Both the position numbers and the translations under genes were made by a program. Source: Planctomycetota bacterium (lineage in GTDB: Bacteria > Planctomycetota > UBA8742 > UBA2392). From it: a stretch of DNA of 50,753 bases. Shown here in pieces: positions 1 through 7,590 of this stretch. Below the pieces are notes generated by a model. That model did not search any database and was not told the DNA's origin. It saw nothing but the letters and a program-made list of their open reading frames with translations. The stretch's first letter is position 1, and each line of letters begins with the position of its first letter. The stretch covers positions 1 to 50,753 of the forward strand of contig JABARW010000036.1 of the NCBI GenBank assembly GCA_019186845.1, read 5' to 3'.

Positions 1-292
1 AATTTGCACGGAACCCACGAGAACGGTCCCACTTTCCCTTGTTGACCGAAACCATTTTGCCAGCATGGCAAGTGATGCCGCCGTTAGAGAGAAAATAGGG
101 TGGATCGGCAAAAATCATGTCAAAGGCACCGCGTGGCAATCGCGGCAGCAGCTGATCGCAATCGGCGTGATAGAGCTTGAAGCGACCGTCGTGCGCTTCG
201 AACGGTGGTTCGGTCAGTGGCTCTGCCTGGGCAGAGTCGAGTGGAAGTGTTTCGGTTGGCTCCATAGCAATGCAAGCGTACATTTCCCCCAT
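1..292 (-). CDS. Site-specific DNA adenine methyltransferase, N-terminal part (cut by window edge)
   Basis: Translating the minus strand gives a reading frame that is open to the window edge. It contains FDMIFADPPYFLSNGG followed by an ITC..GKMVSVNKG segment. DPPY is catalytic motif IV of N6-adenine methyltransferases, and its position near the N terminus fits the beta-type motif order (family knowledge). About 97 codons are visible; the S-adenosylmethionine site and target-recognition domain lie outside. The first in-frame ATG after an upstream stop is at 292, preceded by a weak AAGG; ATGs at 283 and 265 are alternatives. Base composition is clearly lower in GC than the following genes, consistent with horizontal transfer. 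No cognate restriction gene is visible, so it could be an orphan or part of a system that continues leftwards. The family assignment is firm; the recognition sequence is unknown. Confidence 0.8.
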   Translation of the reverse strand, partial: MGEMYACIAMEPTETLPLDSAQAEPLTEPPFEAHDGRFKLYHADCDQLLPRLPRGAFDMIFADPPYFLSNGGITCHAGKMVSVNKGKWDRSRGFRAN

Positions 293-694
293 GCCTTGCA
301 AACACGTGTGAACAGAATGTTGTCAGCAGCGTGAGCCAACCACGACGGACAAAGACCGCTCTGTGAAGCTACACAATCGGTTTTCGATCTAACATGCGCC
401 CATGAGACAGCGCGTTGCCTACTCCCTGCTGCAGGCCTGGTACTGCATCATCGAGGGCGGCTTCATACTCCTCCACTTGCAGTTATTCCGGGCAAGAGGC
501 AAACCACCTCGCGCGCGTGGCTGATTCCCTTGATGCTGGTTCAGATTGCCGGGCTGGGCGTGGGCAACTTTGGCCCTTCGAAACTTTGGCGGCCTGGCCT
601 TGGGTGCCTGGCGCGCTTTGAAAGTCCCGGCTGATTCATCACTAATCAGAGCCTGATGTCCGTATAATGCGTTGGCCGCGTCTTTGCGGCTGCC
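293..694. other. Intergenic region between methyltransferase and sensor kinase
   Basis: About 400 bases without a convincing gene. A 40-codon plus-strand frame (402-524) and a hydrophobic stretch in another frame (about 500-630) are visible but have no recognisable family, so they may be degraded remnants. A good -10 box lies at the right end. Confidence 0.5.
663..668 (+). promoter_or_regulatory. -10 box upstream of the sensor kinase
   Basis: An exact TATAAT lies 26 bases before the kinase ATG at 695, predicting a leader of about 20 bases. No good -35 hexamer sits 16-18 bases upstream, and the leader lacks a clear Shine-Dalgarno sequence. Confidence 0.5.
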
Positions 695-2485
695 ATGAGC
701 CGAACATTTTCCTGGTTCTTGACGTTGCGCGGGCGGCTGGTGCTGCTGGTGTGCATCGCCACGCTGCCGGCCATGCTGTTCACGTTCTATGCCGCCAACA
801 ACGAGCGCAGCGCGGCCGCCAAGCGCATGGAAGAAGAGGCGCGGCATCTGGCCGTGCTGGCCTCGCGCGAGCACCGGGCGCAGTTTGAAGGCGCGCACAA
901 TCTGCTGGTGCAGCTGGGCGAAATGCTGCGCCGCCAGGGCGATGGCGCGCCGCTGACGCAGAATCCCGAGTTCCTGCCCGCGCTGCTGGCGGGTTTCCCG
1001 CAGTTCGCGAACATCGGCGTGCTTTCTGCGCAGGGCGACGTGCTGGGCAGCGCCTACCCCATCGAACATCCGGCTTCGTGGCGCGACAACCCGGCCTTTG
1101 CGCGCGCGCTGAAGTCAAACGAGGTCGAAACCGGGCAGTACGTAGTGGGGCTGATCGTGGGCCGACCCGTGGTGCAGCTGGCCTACGCCGTGCGCGGCGC
1201 TTCAGGTGCGGTGCGCAGTGTGCTGTTCGTGGCGCTGGACCTGCAATGGCTGGATCGCCTGGCGCAGCAGGTGAAGCTGCCGCCGGATTACATGCTGATC
1301 ATCGCCGATCGTGATGCGCGCGTGCTGGCCCACGGCGGCGAACTCAGCAACGAGTCGTTGGCCACAGGCGCAAGGCTTGGCGGCGCCCGCGAACTGTCAG
1401 GCGGCACTTCGACTCTGCTCAAGTTGAGTGAAGGCGGCCCGCGCCGGCTGTTCGTGGGCGAGCCCATGGAAGGCGTGCCCGGCGTGACCGTGCTGGCCGG
1501 CCTGCCATTTGAGCGCGTGGCGACAGAGGCCGATTTCGCCTTCTTCCGCACGCTGGGCGCGCTGGCGCTCCTGACGCTTTTCACCGTGGGCGCCGCGTTG
1601 TTTGCGGCCGATGTTTCGGTGCTGCGTTCGCTGCGCGGGCTCTCGCGCGCGGCCAGGCACTTTGGCGAGGGCGAGCTGCAAACGCGCGCGCGCGTTTCGC
1701 GCGGCGGCGGCGAAATGCGGGAGCTGGCCCAGGCGTTCAATTCCATGGCCGGTGCCCTCGAAGCGCGCCACCGTGAGAGTCTTGCCGTCCAGGACCAGTT
1801 GCGGGCGCTTTCTCAGCGCCTGCAGCTCTCGCGCGAGCATGAGGCGGGGCGCATCGCGCGCGAGCTGCACGACGAACTGGGGCAGATGTTGACGGCGCTC
1901 AAGCTCGATCTCGCCGCTTTGCGCCGCCGCTGCGGCAAAGAAGGCAGCGCCTCGTGCGTGCTGGCGCTCGATGGCGGCATCAGCGAACTCAGTGCGCGCA
2001 TTGATGCCGCGATTGATTGCGTGCGCCGCGTTTCCTCCGAGTTGCGGCCCACGGTGCTTGACCGGCTGGGCCTTGCGGCCGCGCTGGAGTGGCAGGCGCG
2101 CGAGATTGAGTCACGCACGGAGCTGAGTGTGCTCGTGGACATCAAGGGCCTGGGCGACGAAGTGCAATGGCTGGTCGCCGTTACGCTGTTTCGCATCGCG
2201 CAGGAGGCGCTCACCAACGTGGTGCGCCATGCGCAGGCGAAAACCGTGTGGCTTGAGGTTGAGGGCAGCGACGATCGCATTGAGCTTGTGGTGCGCGACG
2301 ACGGGCGTGGAATACCAGATATGGGCAAAGCCGCGTCGCTGGGCGTGCTGGGCATGAAGGAACGCGCCAACCTGGTGGGCGGCGAGTTTGTGCTGGAGTC
2401 CGCGGCGGGCAAGGGCACGACGGCGCGCGTGAAAGTTCCGCGCCAACTGAAGGAGGACGCTCATGCGCTTTCTGCTGGCGGATGA
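695..2485 (+). CDS. NarL-family sensor histidine kinase (periplasmic sensor, HAMP, HisKA_3, HATPase)
   Basis: A 596-residue membrane kinase that should autophosphorylate and pass phosphate to the response regulator encoded next. Transmembrane segments lie at about residues 13-33 and 283-307, enclosing a periplasmic sensor region of about 250 residues that resembles a Cache fold. A HAMP-like linker (about 308-360) follows. The dimerisation box RIARELHDELGQ puts the phospho-accepting histidine at 392, typical of the HisKA_3 (NarX/DegS/UhpB) class. The ATPase domain has an N box with ALTNVVRHA (about 505-513), DDGRGIPD (535-542) and a glycine-rich end. The gene overlaps the regulator by 23 bases, so the two are translationally coupled. 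The ligand is unknown. Confidence 0.92.
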   Translation: MSRTFSWFLTLRGRLVLLVCIATLPAMLFTFYAANNERSAAAKRMEEEARHLAVLASREHRAQFEGAHNLLVQLGEMLRRQGDGAPLTQNPEFLPALLAGFPQFANIGVLSAQGDVLGSAYPIEHPASWRDNPAFARALKSNEVETGQYVVGLIVGRPVVQLAYAVRGASGAVRSVLFVALDLQWLDRLAQQVKLPPDYMLIIADRDARVLAHGGELSNESLATGARLGGARELSGGTSTLLKLSEGGPRRLFVGEPMEGVPGVTVLAGLPFERVATEADFAFFRTLGALALLTLFTVGAALFAADVSVLRSLRGLSRAARHFGEGELQTRARVSRGGGEMRELAQAFNSMAGALEARHRESLAVQDQLRALSQRLQLSREHEAGRIARELHDELGQMLTALKLDLAALRRRCGKEGSASCVLALDGGISELSARIDAAIDCVRRVSSELRPTVLDRLGLAAALEWQAREIESRTELSVLVDIKGLGDEVQWLVAVTLFRIAQEALTNVVRHAQAKTVWLEVEGSDDRIELVVRDDGRGIPDMGKAASLGVLGMKERANLVGGEFVLESAAGKGTTARVKVPRQLKEDAHALSAGG

Positions 2486-3101
2486 CCACGCGATTGTGCG
2501 CTCGGGCCTGAGGCAGATACTCGAGGAGGAGTTTCCGCGCTGCGTGATAGGCGAGGCCGCCACGTGCCCGGAAGTGATGGCGCGCGTCAAGGAAAACGAG
2601 TGGGACGCGCTGATTCTTGACGTGTCCATGGCCGGCCAGAACAGCCTGAACATCCTGGGCGACATCAAGGCGGCGCGGCCCAGGCTGCCCGTGATCGTGC
2701 TTTCCATGCACGGCGAGCGCCAGTTCGTGATTCGCGCGCTGAAGGAAGGCGCGAGCGCCTATCTGACCAAAGAGCGCGCGCCGGAAGAGCTGTTCAAAGC
2801 CATTCGCGCCGTCATGGCGGGCAAGCGCTACATCAGTGACGCGCTGGCTGAACAGATCGCCGACCACCTGGCGATCGGCGGCAAGCAGGAGCCGCACGAG
2901 GCACTTTCGCCGCGCGAGTATGAAATCTTCCTGCTGCTTGCACGCGCCAAAAGCGTATCGGACATCGCCGCGGAGCTGTGCCTGAGCGTGAAAACCGTGA
3001 GCACCTATCGCAGCCGCGTCCTCGAGAAAATGGCGCTGCACTCCAACGCGGAACTCATGCAATACGCCCTGACCCGCCGCCTGGTGGACCTGGCCGTGTA
3101 G
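2463..3101 (+). CDS. NarL/FixJ-family response regulator
   Basis: A 212-residue two-domain transcription regulator. The receiver domain (1-120) has the acidic pair D7/D8, the phospho-acceptor D53 in LILDVSMAG and the conserved K103 in YLTKERAP. A C-terminal LuxR-type helix-turn-helix (about 148-205) begins LSPREYEIFLLLA and contains IAAELCLSVKTVSTYRSRV. It overlaps the 3' end of the kinase gene, so it is the cognate regulator with high probability. The SLAC1-like transporter gene 92 bases downstream on the same strand is a plausible but unproven target. Confidence 0.95.
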   Translation: MRFLLADDHAIVRSGLRQILEEEFPRCVIGEAATCPEVMARVKENEWDALILDVSMAGQNSLNILGDIKAARPRLPVIVLSMHGERQFVIRALKEGASAYLTKERAPEELFKAIRAVMAGKRYISDALAEQIADHLAIGGKQEPHEALSPREYEIFLLLARAKSVSDIAAELCLSVKTVSTYRSRVLEKMALHSNAELMQYALTRRLVDLAV

Positions 3102-3193
3102 GACAAACACCGACAGCCAACGCCGCATCGTCCTACGCCACAATCAGACAAGAACCGCTGCCGCCGGCACGCCCGTGCGCCGACACTGTGTGC

Positions 3194-4342
3194 ATGGAAG
3201 CAGCGATCACTCAGCCTGACTCAAAGCCGGCCGCCGCGCTGGAGTACTTCAGGCAGCGCCTGGCGCAGATGCACCCGGCCTACTTCGCCATGGCCATGGC
3301 TACGGGCATTGTGTCGCTGGCGGCCGACCAGCTTGGACTGGGTGTGTTTGCGCGCGCGCTGCTGTGGCTGAACGTCCCGGCTTACTGCCTTCTGTGGCTG
3401 GCGCTGGGTCTTCGGATCGCGCTGTTTCCTTCACGCGTGCTGGCGGACCTTTCCAGTCATCAGCGCGGCCCGGGTTTCTTCACGGCCGTGGCGGCGACAT
3501 CGGTGGTGGGCGCGCAGTCTGTGCTGCTGCTGGACAACTGGCCGGTGGCGCTGGCGCTCTGGTGGCTGGCCCTGGTGCTGTGGTTTGGCCTGACCTGCGC
3601 GATTTTCGTGGGCCTCAGCGTGAAGGAAGAAAAGCCCACGCTGGCCGAAGGCATCAACGGCGGCTGGCTGCTGGCGGTGGTGGCCCCGCAATCCGTGGTG
3701 GTGCTGGGTTGCGCGGTGGGCGCCGATCGCATACTGGGCCATGAGATTTCGCTCTTCATCCTGATGTCGCTGTGGCTGTGCGGCGGCATGCTCTACATCT
3801 GGATGATCTCGCTGATCTTCTTCCGCTACATGTTCTTCAAGTTCGTGCCCTCGGATCTCATGCCGCCCTACTGGATCAACATGGGGGCGGTTGCCATCTC
3901 CACGCTGGCCGGCGCGCGGCTGGCGCTTGCCGGCGGCGACGTGCCGCTGATTGCGTCCATGCTGCCCTTCATCAAGGGCCTTACGCTGATGTTCTGGGCC
4001 ACGGCGACGTGGTGGATTCCCATTCTGGTGATTCTGGGCGTGTGGCGGCATCGCGTGCGCGGCTTTGCGCTCAAGTATGACCCGCTTTACTGGGGGCTGG
4101 TGTTCCCGCTTGGCATGTATTCAGTCTGCACGCTCCAGCTTTCCAAGGTGCTCGACGCGCCGTTTCTGCTCGGGCTGTCGCGCGTGTTTGTGGTGCTGGC
4201 GCTTGTGGCGTGGGTGCTGACGTTCTTCGGGCTCGCCACGCGCCTGTTGTATGTCTTGCTGCTGGCAACGCGCAGCAGAAGGGAGGCTGCACCATCCCTA
4301 CCCAGCGTCATCACTCACCAGCAAACAGGGAGACTGTCATGA
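3194..4342 (+). CDS. SLAC1/TehA (TDT) family transporter
   Basis: A 382-residue protein with about ten hydrophobic segments. HPAYFAMAMATGIVSLA near the N terminus is the signature of the tellurite-resistance/dicarboxylate transporter (TDT) family, which includes plant SLAC1 anion channels and bacterial TehA (family knowledge). The ion carried here cannot be told from sequence; anions, sulfite or dicarboxylates are all known in the family. The start was chosen at the first ATG preceding the family signature. The frame is open further upstream, but that stretch overlaps the regulator gene and looks non-coding. The stop overlaps the next ATG (ATGA), so it is coupled to the small membrane protein at 4339. 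Confidence 0.85.
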   Translation: MEAAITQPDSKPAAALEYFRQRLAQMHPAYFAMAMATGIVSLAADQLGLGVFARALLWLNVPAYCLLWLALGLRIALFPSRVLADLSSHQRGPGFFTAVAATSVVGAQSVLLLDNWPVALALWWLALVLWFGLTCAIFVGLSVKEEKPTLAEGINGGWLLAVVAPQSVVVLGCAVGADRILGHEISLFILMSLWLCGGMLYIWMISLIFFRYMFFKFVPSDLMPPYWINMGAVAISTLAGARLALAGGDVPLIASMLPFIKGLTLMFWATATWWIPILVILGVWRHRVRGFALKYDPLYWGLVFPLGMYSVCTLQLSKVLDAPFLLGLSRVFVVLALVAWVLTFFGLATRLLYVLLLATRSRREAAPSLPSVITHQQTGRLS

Positions 4343-4671
4343 AAACCAAGCTTGATACCGCCGCGGCGACGGTAGCGTCCGTCGTCGTTCACGACGATGC
4401 GCAGGATCAATGCGAGATCGAAATGCGACGCGGCCAGGTGCTGGTCATTCAAGGCATGATCATCACCGTGGTCAGCATACTGGTCTATTGTGCGGTCTGC
4501 TTCCAGAGCGGCATCGACACCGAGTTGGCCGCCATTCTGTTTGACGGCGCCTCGCCCATGTTGCTGGCGACGCTGGTTGGCATGGGGCTGGGCACGATGC
4601 TCTGGCTCTTTGGCTGCGTCATGTACCTGCGTGCGGCCATGGAGGCCGATCCTGCAAAGGTGCCCGAATAG
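4339..4671 (+). CDS. Small two-helix membrane protein, unknown function
   Basis: A 110-residue protein with an acidic soluble N terminus (about 1-32) and two hydrophobic segments (about 36-56 and 72-97), ending in a short charged tail. The start overlaps the stop of the TDT transporter gene in ATGA, and GGGAGA lies a few bases upstream as a ribosome-binding site. The coupling suggests an accessory subunit or regulator of the transporter, but this is inferred from position only. No family was recognised. Confidence 0.7.
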   Translation: MKTKLDTAAATVASVVVHDDAQDQCEIEMRRGQVLVIQGMIITVVSILVYCAVCFQSGIDTELAAILFDGASPMLLATLVGMGLGTMLWLFGCVMYLRAAMEADPAKVPE

Positions 4672-4821
4672 CCGACATGGTCACTGTCTTTGGCTCTTGT
4701 TCCTCAAGCGGTATCCGGAGCCTGCAGGTGTTGAAGGGCCAATTCGCGCGCGACTTCGCGCCGATTGCGGCCAATGTCCATCGCCCACTGCCTCAATACC
4801 CGGGCTGCGAGGGACTGCCGG

Positions 4822-5925
4822 TCAGCCCTGTCTGAAGAACTTGCTCAGGCGGGGGCCGCGCTGCTGGGCGTAGTTGCTCTTGACCCCCACGCCATAAAGC
4901 TTGTCAGGCGGCGCCGTAAGCTTTTCGTAGGCCATTTTGCACACGGGCTGGCGGTGGCGCACGATGAGATCGTCTTCGTAAGGCCGCACTTCGAGCACGG
5001 CGGGCGTTCCTTTGACTTCGCCTTTGGCGCCATAACCAAAGCCGGGGTCGAAGAAGCCGGCGTAGTGCGCCCTGAACTCGCCGGCGCTGGTGTCGTAGGG
5101 CAGCATTTCGACGGCGAAGTCCGGCGGCACTGAAATGTATTCGTAGGTGCTGAAGATGTAGAAGGCGTTCTGCGACAAGAACAGCGCGCCGTCCTTGGGC
5201 TTCCTGATGGGCTCGAAGTAGTCTTCCGGCTCGTGTTGCCCCAAGGCCGCCAGATCAATGGGTTTTGGCTTGAGCGACTTCTTGGCCACAAAGCCGACGA
5301 TGTCCTGCTCGAGGTCCAGCGTCATCAACAGGCCGTCTCCTGCCGGCTGAGGGACAGCTTCGCTTGCCGCAAACATCAGCGGCGTTTTGCGGCTCAGCCG
5401 GGCAAGGTCATTGCCAAGCACGAAGGTGCGCTCACTGTAGAAAATCGTCTGGTTCACGCTGTCGCCCGCGCGCACCTTCACGTCAAAGCTCTTGGGAATG
5501 ATCTCGAGCCAGAGCTCGCCTTCGTAACCCTCGGGCACGCGGTCGTAGCGCGGGTTTTTGTCGCAGATTACGCGCGTCTGCAGGTCGATGCGCCCCGTGC
5601 TGCTTTTGTTGTTCGCGTAGGCCGCCACGCCCTGGGGCAGCTTCAGCGATTCGCGCAGGCGCACGAGATAAACGTTGTCGCGCACCAGCACCGCGGGCTC
5701 GCGCAGCGAAATGGGGTAGCGGGCAAAGCGCTCGATCAAATCGCGAACCTTTTCGCCGCCCAGCGGCAGCAGCGAGCCCGTCATCGAATAGGCCTCGACG
5801 CTGAGCGTGAGGTCAAGGGAGCTGGGCTGAATCTGCTCGGGTGCGATACCCGCCGCCGAGGCAATGGCGCCGCCTTTGATCAGGCGCGCGATCTCCTGGG
5901 ACGGGAAGGTGCCGTGACTGGACAT
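4822..5925 (-). CDS. dcd: 2'-deoxycytidine 5'-triphosphate deaminase, two-lobed type
   Basis: A 367-residue protein of the long dCTP deaminase family, in which two dUTPase/Dcd-like beta folds occur in one chain; ordinary Dcd is about 190 residues. Predicted role: dCTP to dUTP plus ammonia, feeding thymidylate synthesis. Visible features are the N-terminal IQPSSLDLTL segment, the NNKSSTGRIDLQTRVI segment resembling the Dcd substrate loop (about 103-118), and a second-lobe AHYAGFFDPGFGYG motif (about 299-312) typical of Dcd/dUTPase. The start at 5925 gives MSSHGTFPSQEIARL, which matches the usual family N terminus better than an upstream in-frame ATG at 5961. No Shine-Dalgarno is seen. Family assignment is strong; whether both lobes are catalytic is not visible. 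Confidence 0.85.
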   Translation of the reverse strand: MSSHGTFPSQEIARLIKGGAIASAAGIAPEQIQPSSLDLTLSVEAYSMTGSLLPLGGEKVRDLIERFARYPISLREPAVLVRDNVYLVRLRESLKLPQGVAAYANNKSSTGRIDLQTRVICDKNPRYDRVPEGYEGELWLEIIPKSFDVKVRAGDSVNQTIFYSERTFVLGNDLARLSRKTPLMFAASEAVPQPAGDGLLMTLDLEQDIVGFVAKKSLKPKPIDLAALGQHEPEDYFEPIRKPKDGALFLSQNAFYIFSTYEYISVPPDFAVEMLPYDTSAGEFRAHYAGFFDPGFGYGAKGEVKGTPAVLEVRPYEDDLIVRHRQPVCKMAYEKLTAPPDKLYGVGVKSNYAQQRGPRLSKFFRQG

Positions 5926-6010
5926 GGCGCGAAGTGTGCCCAATGCGCAGGCCGAGGGCAAGACACCCTCGGCCTGACACTGCGGAAGAAGGGGACGGCC
6001 CCTTGTTGCC

Positions 6011-6562
6011 TCAGGCCGTGCCGCCTTGCGGCGTCATGAACGCCACGGTTGCGCCTGTGGGGTCGCACACGATGCAGAAGCGGCCCACGTTGGGGATGTC
6101 CATGGGTCCGTGCACGAGCTGGCCGCCGTGCTGCTTGGCGAGTTCGGCGCGCTGGTCCACGTTGTCTACGGCGATGTAGGACATCCAGTGCGGCGGAACC
6201 TGCGGCGGGAACTCCGGCTCAGTCATCTTCATCATGCCTGCGATGCCGTGCTCGCCGCCGCCGGGCGTCTTGACGAGGCGGTAGGGCGTCTTGCCGTCGC
6301 CCATGGGCCAGTCGCTGTGGGTCCAGCCCAGGACCTTGTTGAAGAATTCCAGAGCGCGCTCGTCGTCGCGGGTCATCAGTTCATTCCACATGAACTCGCC
6401 GTGGCGGGGCTTGGGCATGGCCTGCGGTTGGGCTTTCTTTGCCGGTTTCTTCGCGGCTTTCTTCGCGACTTTCTTTGCGGGCTTTTTCACGGCTTTCTTC
6501 ACGGCTTTCTTTGCGGGTTTCCTGGCGGCTTTCTTTGCGGGCTTCCTGGCTTTCTTGGCCAT
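6011..6562 (-). CDS. VOC (glyoxalase/bleomycin-resistance) protein with histone-H1-like lysine tail
   Basis: A 183-residue chimera. Residues 1 to about 46 consist almost only of K, A, P, R and V in AKKPAKKA-type repeats, as in AlgP, HctB or histone H1 C-terminal tails. Residues about 55-183 form a VOC domain: FMWNELMTRDDERALEFFNKVLGWT at the start, then GGGEHGIAGMM, HWMSYIAVDNVD and a DPTGATVAFM end. VOC proteins of this glyoxalase-like class bind small molecules or metals; the substrate is unknown. An AGGAGA ribosome-binding site lies just before the ATG at 6562, so the tail is part of the translated protein. The tail suggests nucleic-acid or polyanion binding (inference). Confidence 0.85.
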   Translation of the reverse strand: MAKKARKPAKKAARKPAKKAVKKAVKKPAKKVAKKAAKKPAKKAQPQAMPKPRHGEFMWNELMTRDDERALEFFNKVLGWTHSDWPMGDGKTPYRLVKTPGGGEHGIAGMMKMTEPEFPPQVPPHWMSYIAVDNVDQRAELAKQHGGQLVHGPMDIPNVGRFCIVCDPTGATVAFMTPQGGTA

Positions 6563-6760
6563 ACGATTTCTCCTTGGTGAACCGCCTCGGAGTCGGACAC
6601 AGCGACCCCTTCAGCGGACGACATGGGCTGGAGTGCCGCGCCTTCGCAAAACGGAAGGCGTTCTGCGAGTTCGCTTCGCGCTGCCGGCACTCTGCCGGGG
6701 AAGGCCGAAACCTAGGCTTGGCCGTGACAAAATTCAAGTCAGGACCGGCCTTTGCCATGC

Positions 6761-7534
6761 CTATAAAATCCGCGTTTTGTCTTCCGCCGGGTCTTGGCCA
6801 TAGAAGGTCTGAAGCTGCCCGTACAGCTCGGGGTGCTTCAGCTTCATCTGGCGCGGCTTCTCAAAGAAGGCTTCCGTGATCACGGCAAAGAACTCCGCGG
6901 GGCTGGTCGCGCCGTACTTGTCGATCAGCGTTTTGCGGTGGCGCGCCTTGTCGGCCTGAAGGCGCTCAAAGTGACCGCCCAGTACCCGTGCCCAGGGGCC
7001 ATACATGCCGCGCGGCAGGTCCGGTGCGCCGTCGCCGGCGCCGTCAGCCTGGTCGAGCTGGTGTGCGAACTCGTGAAGCACGACGTTGTGGCCGTCGCGC
7101 ATGTCCCTGGCGCCGCTGAGGGCGGCGTCCCAGCTCAGCACGACGTTGCCGCGCTCCCAGCTTTCACCCAGGCGCGTGCTTTCGTCTTCGGACTCGAGGC
7201 CTTCGTGCCGGCGGCGCTGCCGGGCGCGGTAGTGGGCGGGATAGACCAAGATGGTGACCAGGTCCGGGAAGTAATCGTGCTTGCGGCGCAGGAGCAGCAG
7301 GCAGGCCTGGGCGGCGATGGTGACGCGGATTTCGTCGGTGATGGCCAGTCCCGCGCAGCCTTCGAAGTGCTTTTCGGCGAGGAACACGAGGATGTCGCGT
7401 TGCAGCTCTTCGCGGTCGGCGTCGGAAAGGCGCGAGAACAACGGCACGTTGCGCCGCAGGATTTCGAGCCAGGGCGGGGGGAAGGGCCGGCGGCGCAGCC
7501 TTGCGCGCTTCCAGTTGCGGAACCATCCGAACAT
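6761..7534 (-). CDS. mtfA: MtfA-family zinc-dependent peptidase
   Basis: A 257-residue protein of the M90 (MtfA) family. The zinc motif HEFAHQLDQ places ligands at H154 and H158 with catalytic E155, and VITEAFFE (about 218-225) supplies the third ligand expected for this family. In Escherichia coli, MtfA binds the glucose repressor Mlc (family knowledge); no Mlc or PTS gene is present here, so the role may differ. ATG at 7534 is preceded by TACCAT and six bases with no Shine-Dalgarno, arguing for a leaderless transcript and for this start rather than the in-frame ATG at 7558. Divergent from the gene at 7591. Confidence 0.88.
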   Translation of the reverse strand: MFGWFRNWKRARLRRRPFPPPWLEILRRNVPLFSRLSDADREELQRDILVFLAEKHFEGCAGLAITDEIRVTIAAQACLLLLRRKHDYFPDLVTILVYPAHYRARQRRRHEGLESEDESTRLGESWERGNVVLSWDAALSGARDMRDGHNVVLHEFAHQLDQADGAGDGAPDLPRGMYGPWARVLGGHFERLQADKARHRKTLIDKYGATSPAEFFAVITEAFFEKPRQMKLKHPELYGQLQTFYGQDPAEDKTRIL

Positions 7535-7540
7535 GGCGCG

Positions 7541-7546
7541 ATGGTA
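7541..7546 (-). promoter_or_regulatory. Leaderless-type -10 box of the MtfA gene
   Basis: Read on the minus strand this is TACCAT, separated by cgcgcc (6 bases) from the ATG at 7534. This spacing puts transcription start at or near the start codon. Confidence 0.5.
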
Positions 7547-7578
7547 GCAAAACAGCAAGCGCCCACCGGGGGGACTGC

Positions 7579-7584
7579 TAGCAT
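7579..7584 (+). promoter_or_regulatory. Leaderless-type -10 box of the 7591 gene
   Basis: TAGCAT followed by gccgcc and then the ATG at 7591. It is divergent from the MtfA promoter, with both boxes inside a 56-base gap. Confidence 0.5.
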
Positions 7585-7590
7585 GCCGCC

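Noticed and set aside
402..632. Small membrane protein with a frameshift
   Set aside because: A hydrophobic stretch in one frame and a short ATG frame in another could be joined by a frameshift, but no family or repeat supports it.
419..1069. Long minus-strand reading frame opposite the sensor kinase
   Set aside because: Rich in Gln, Arg, His and Ala without any fold pattern; it is the antisense shadow of a well-supported kinase gene in GC-rich DNA.
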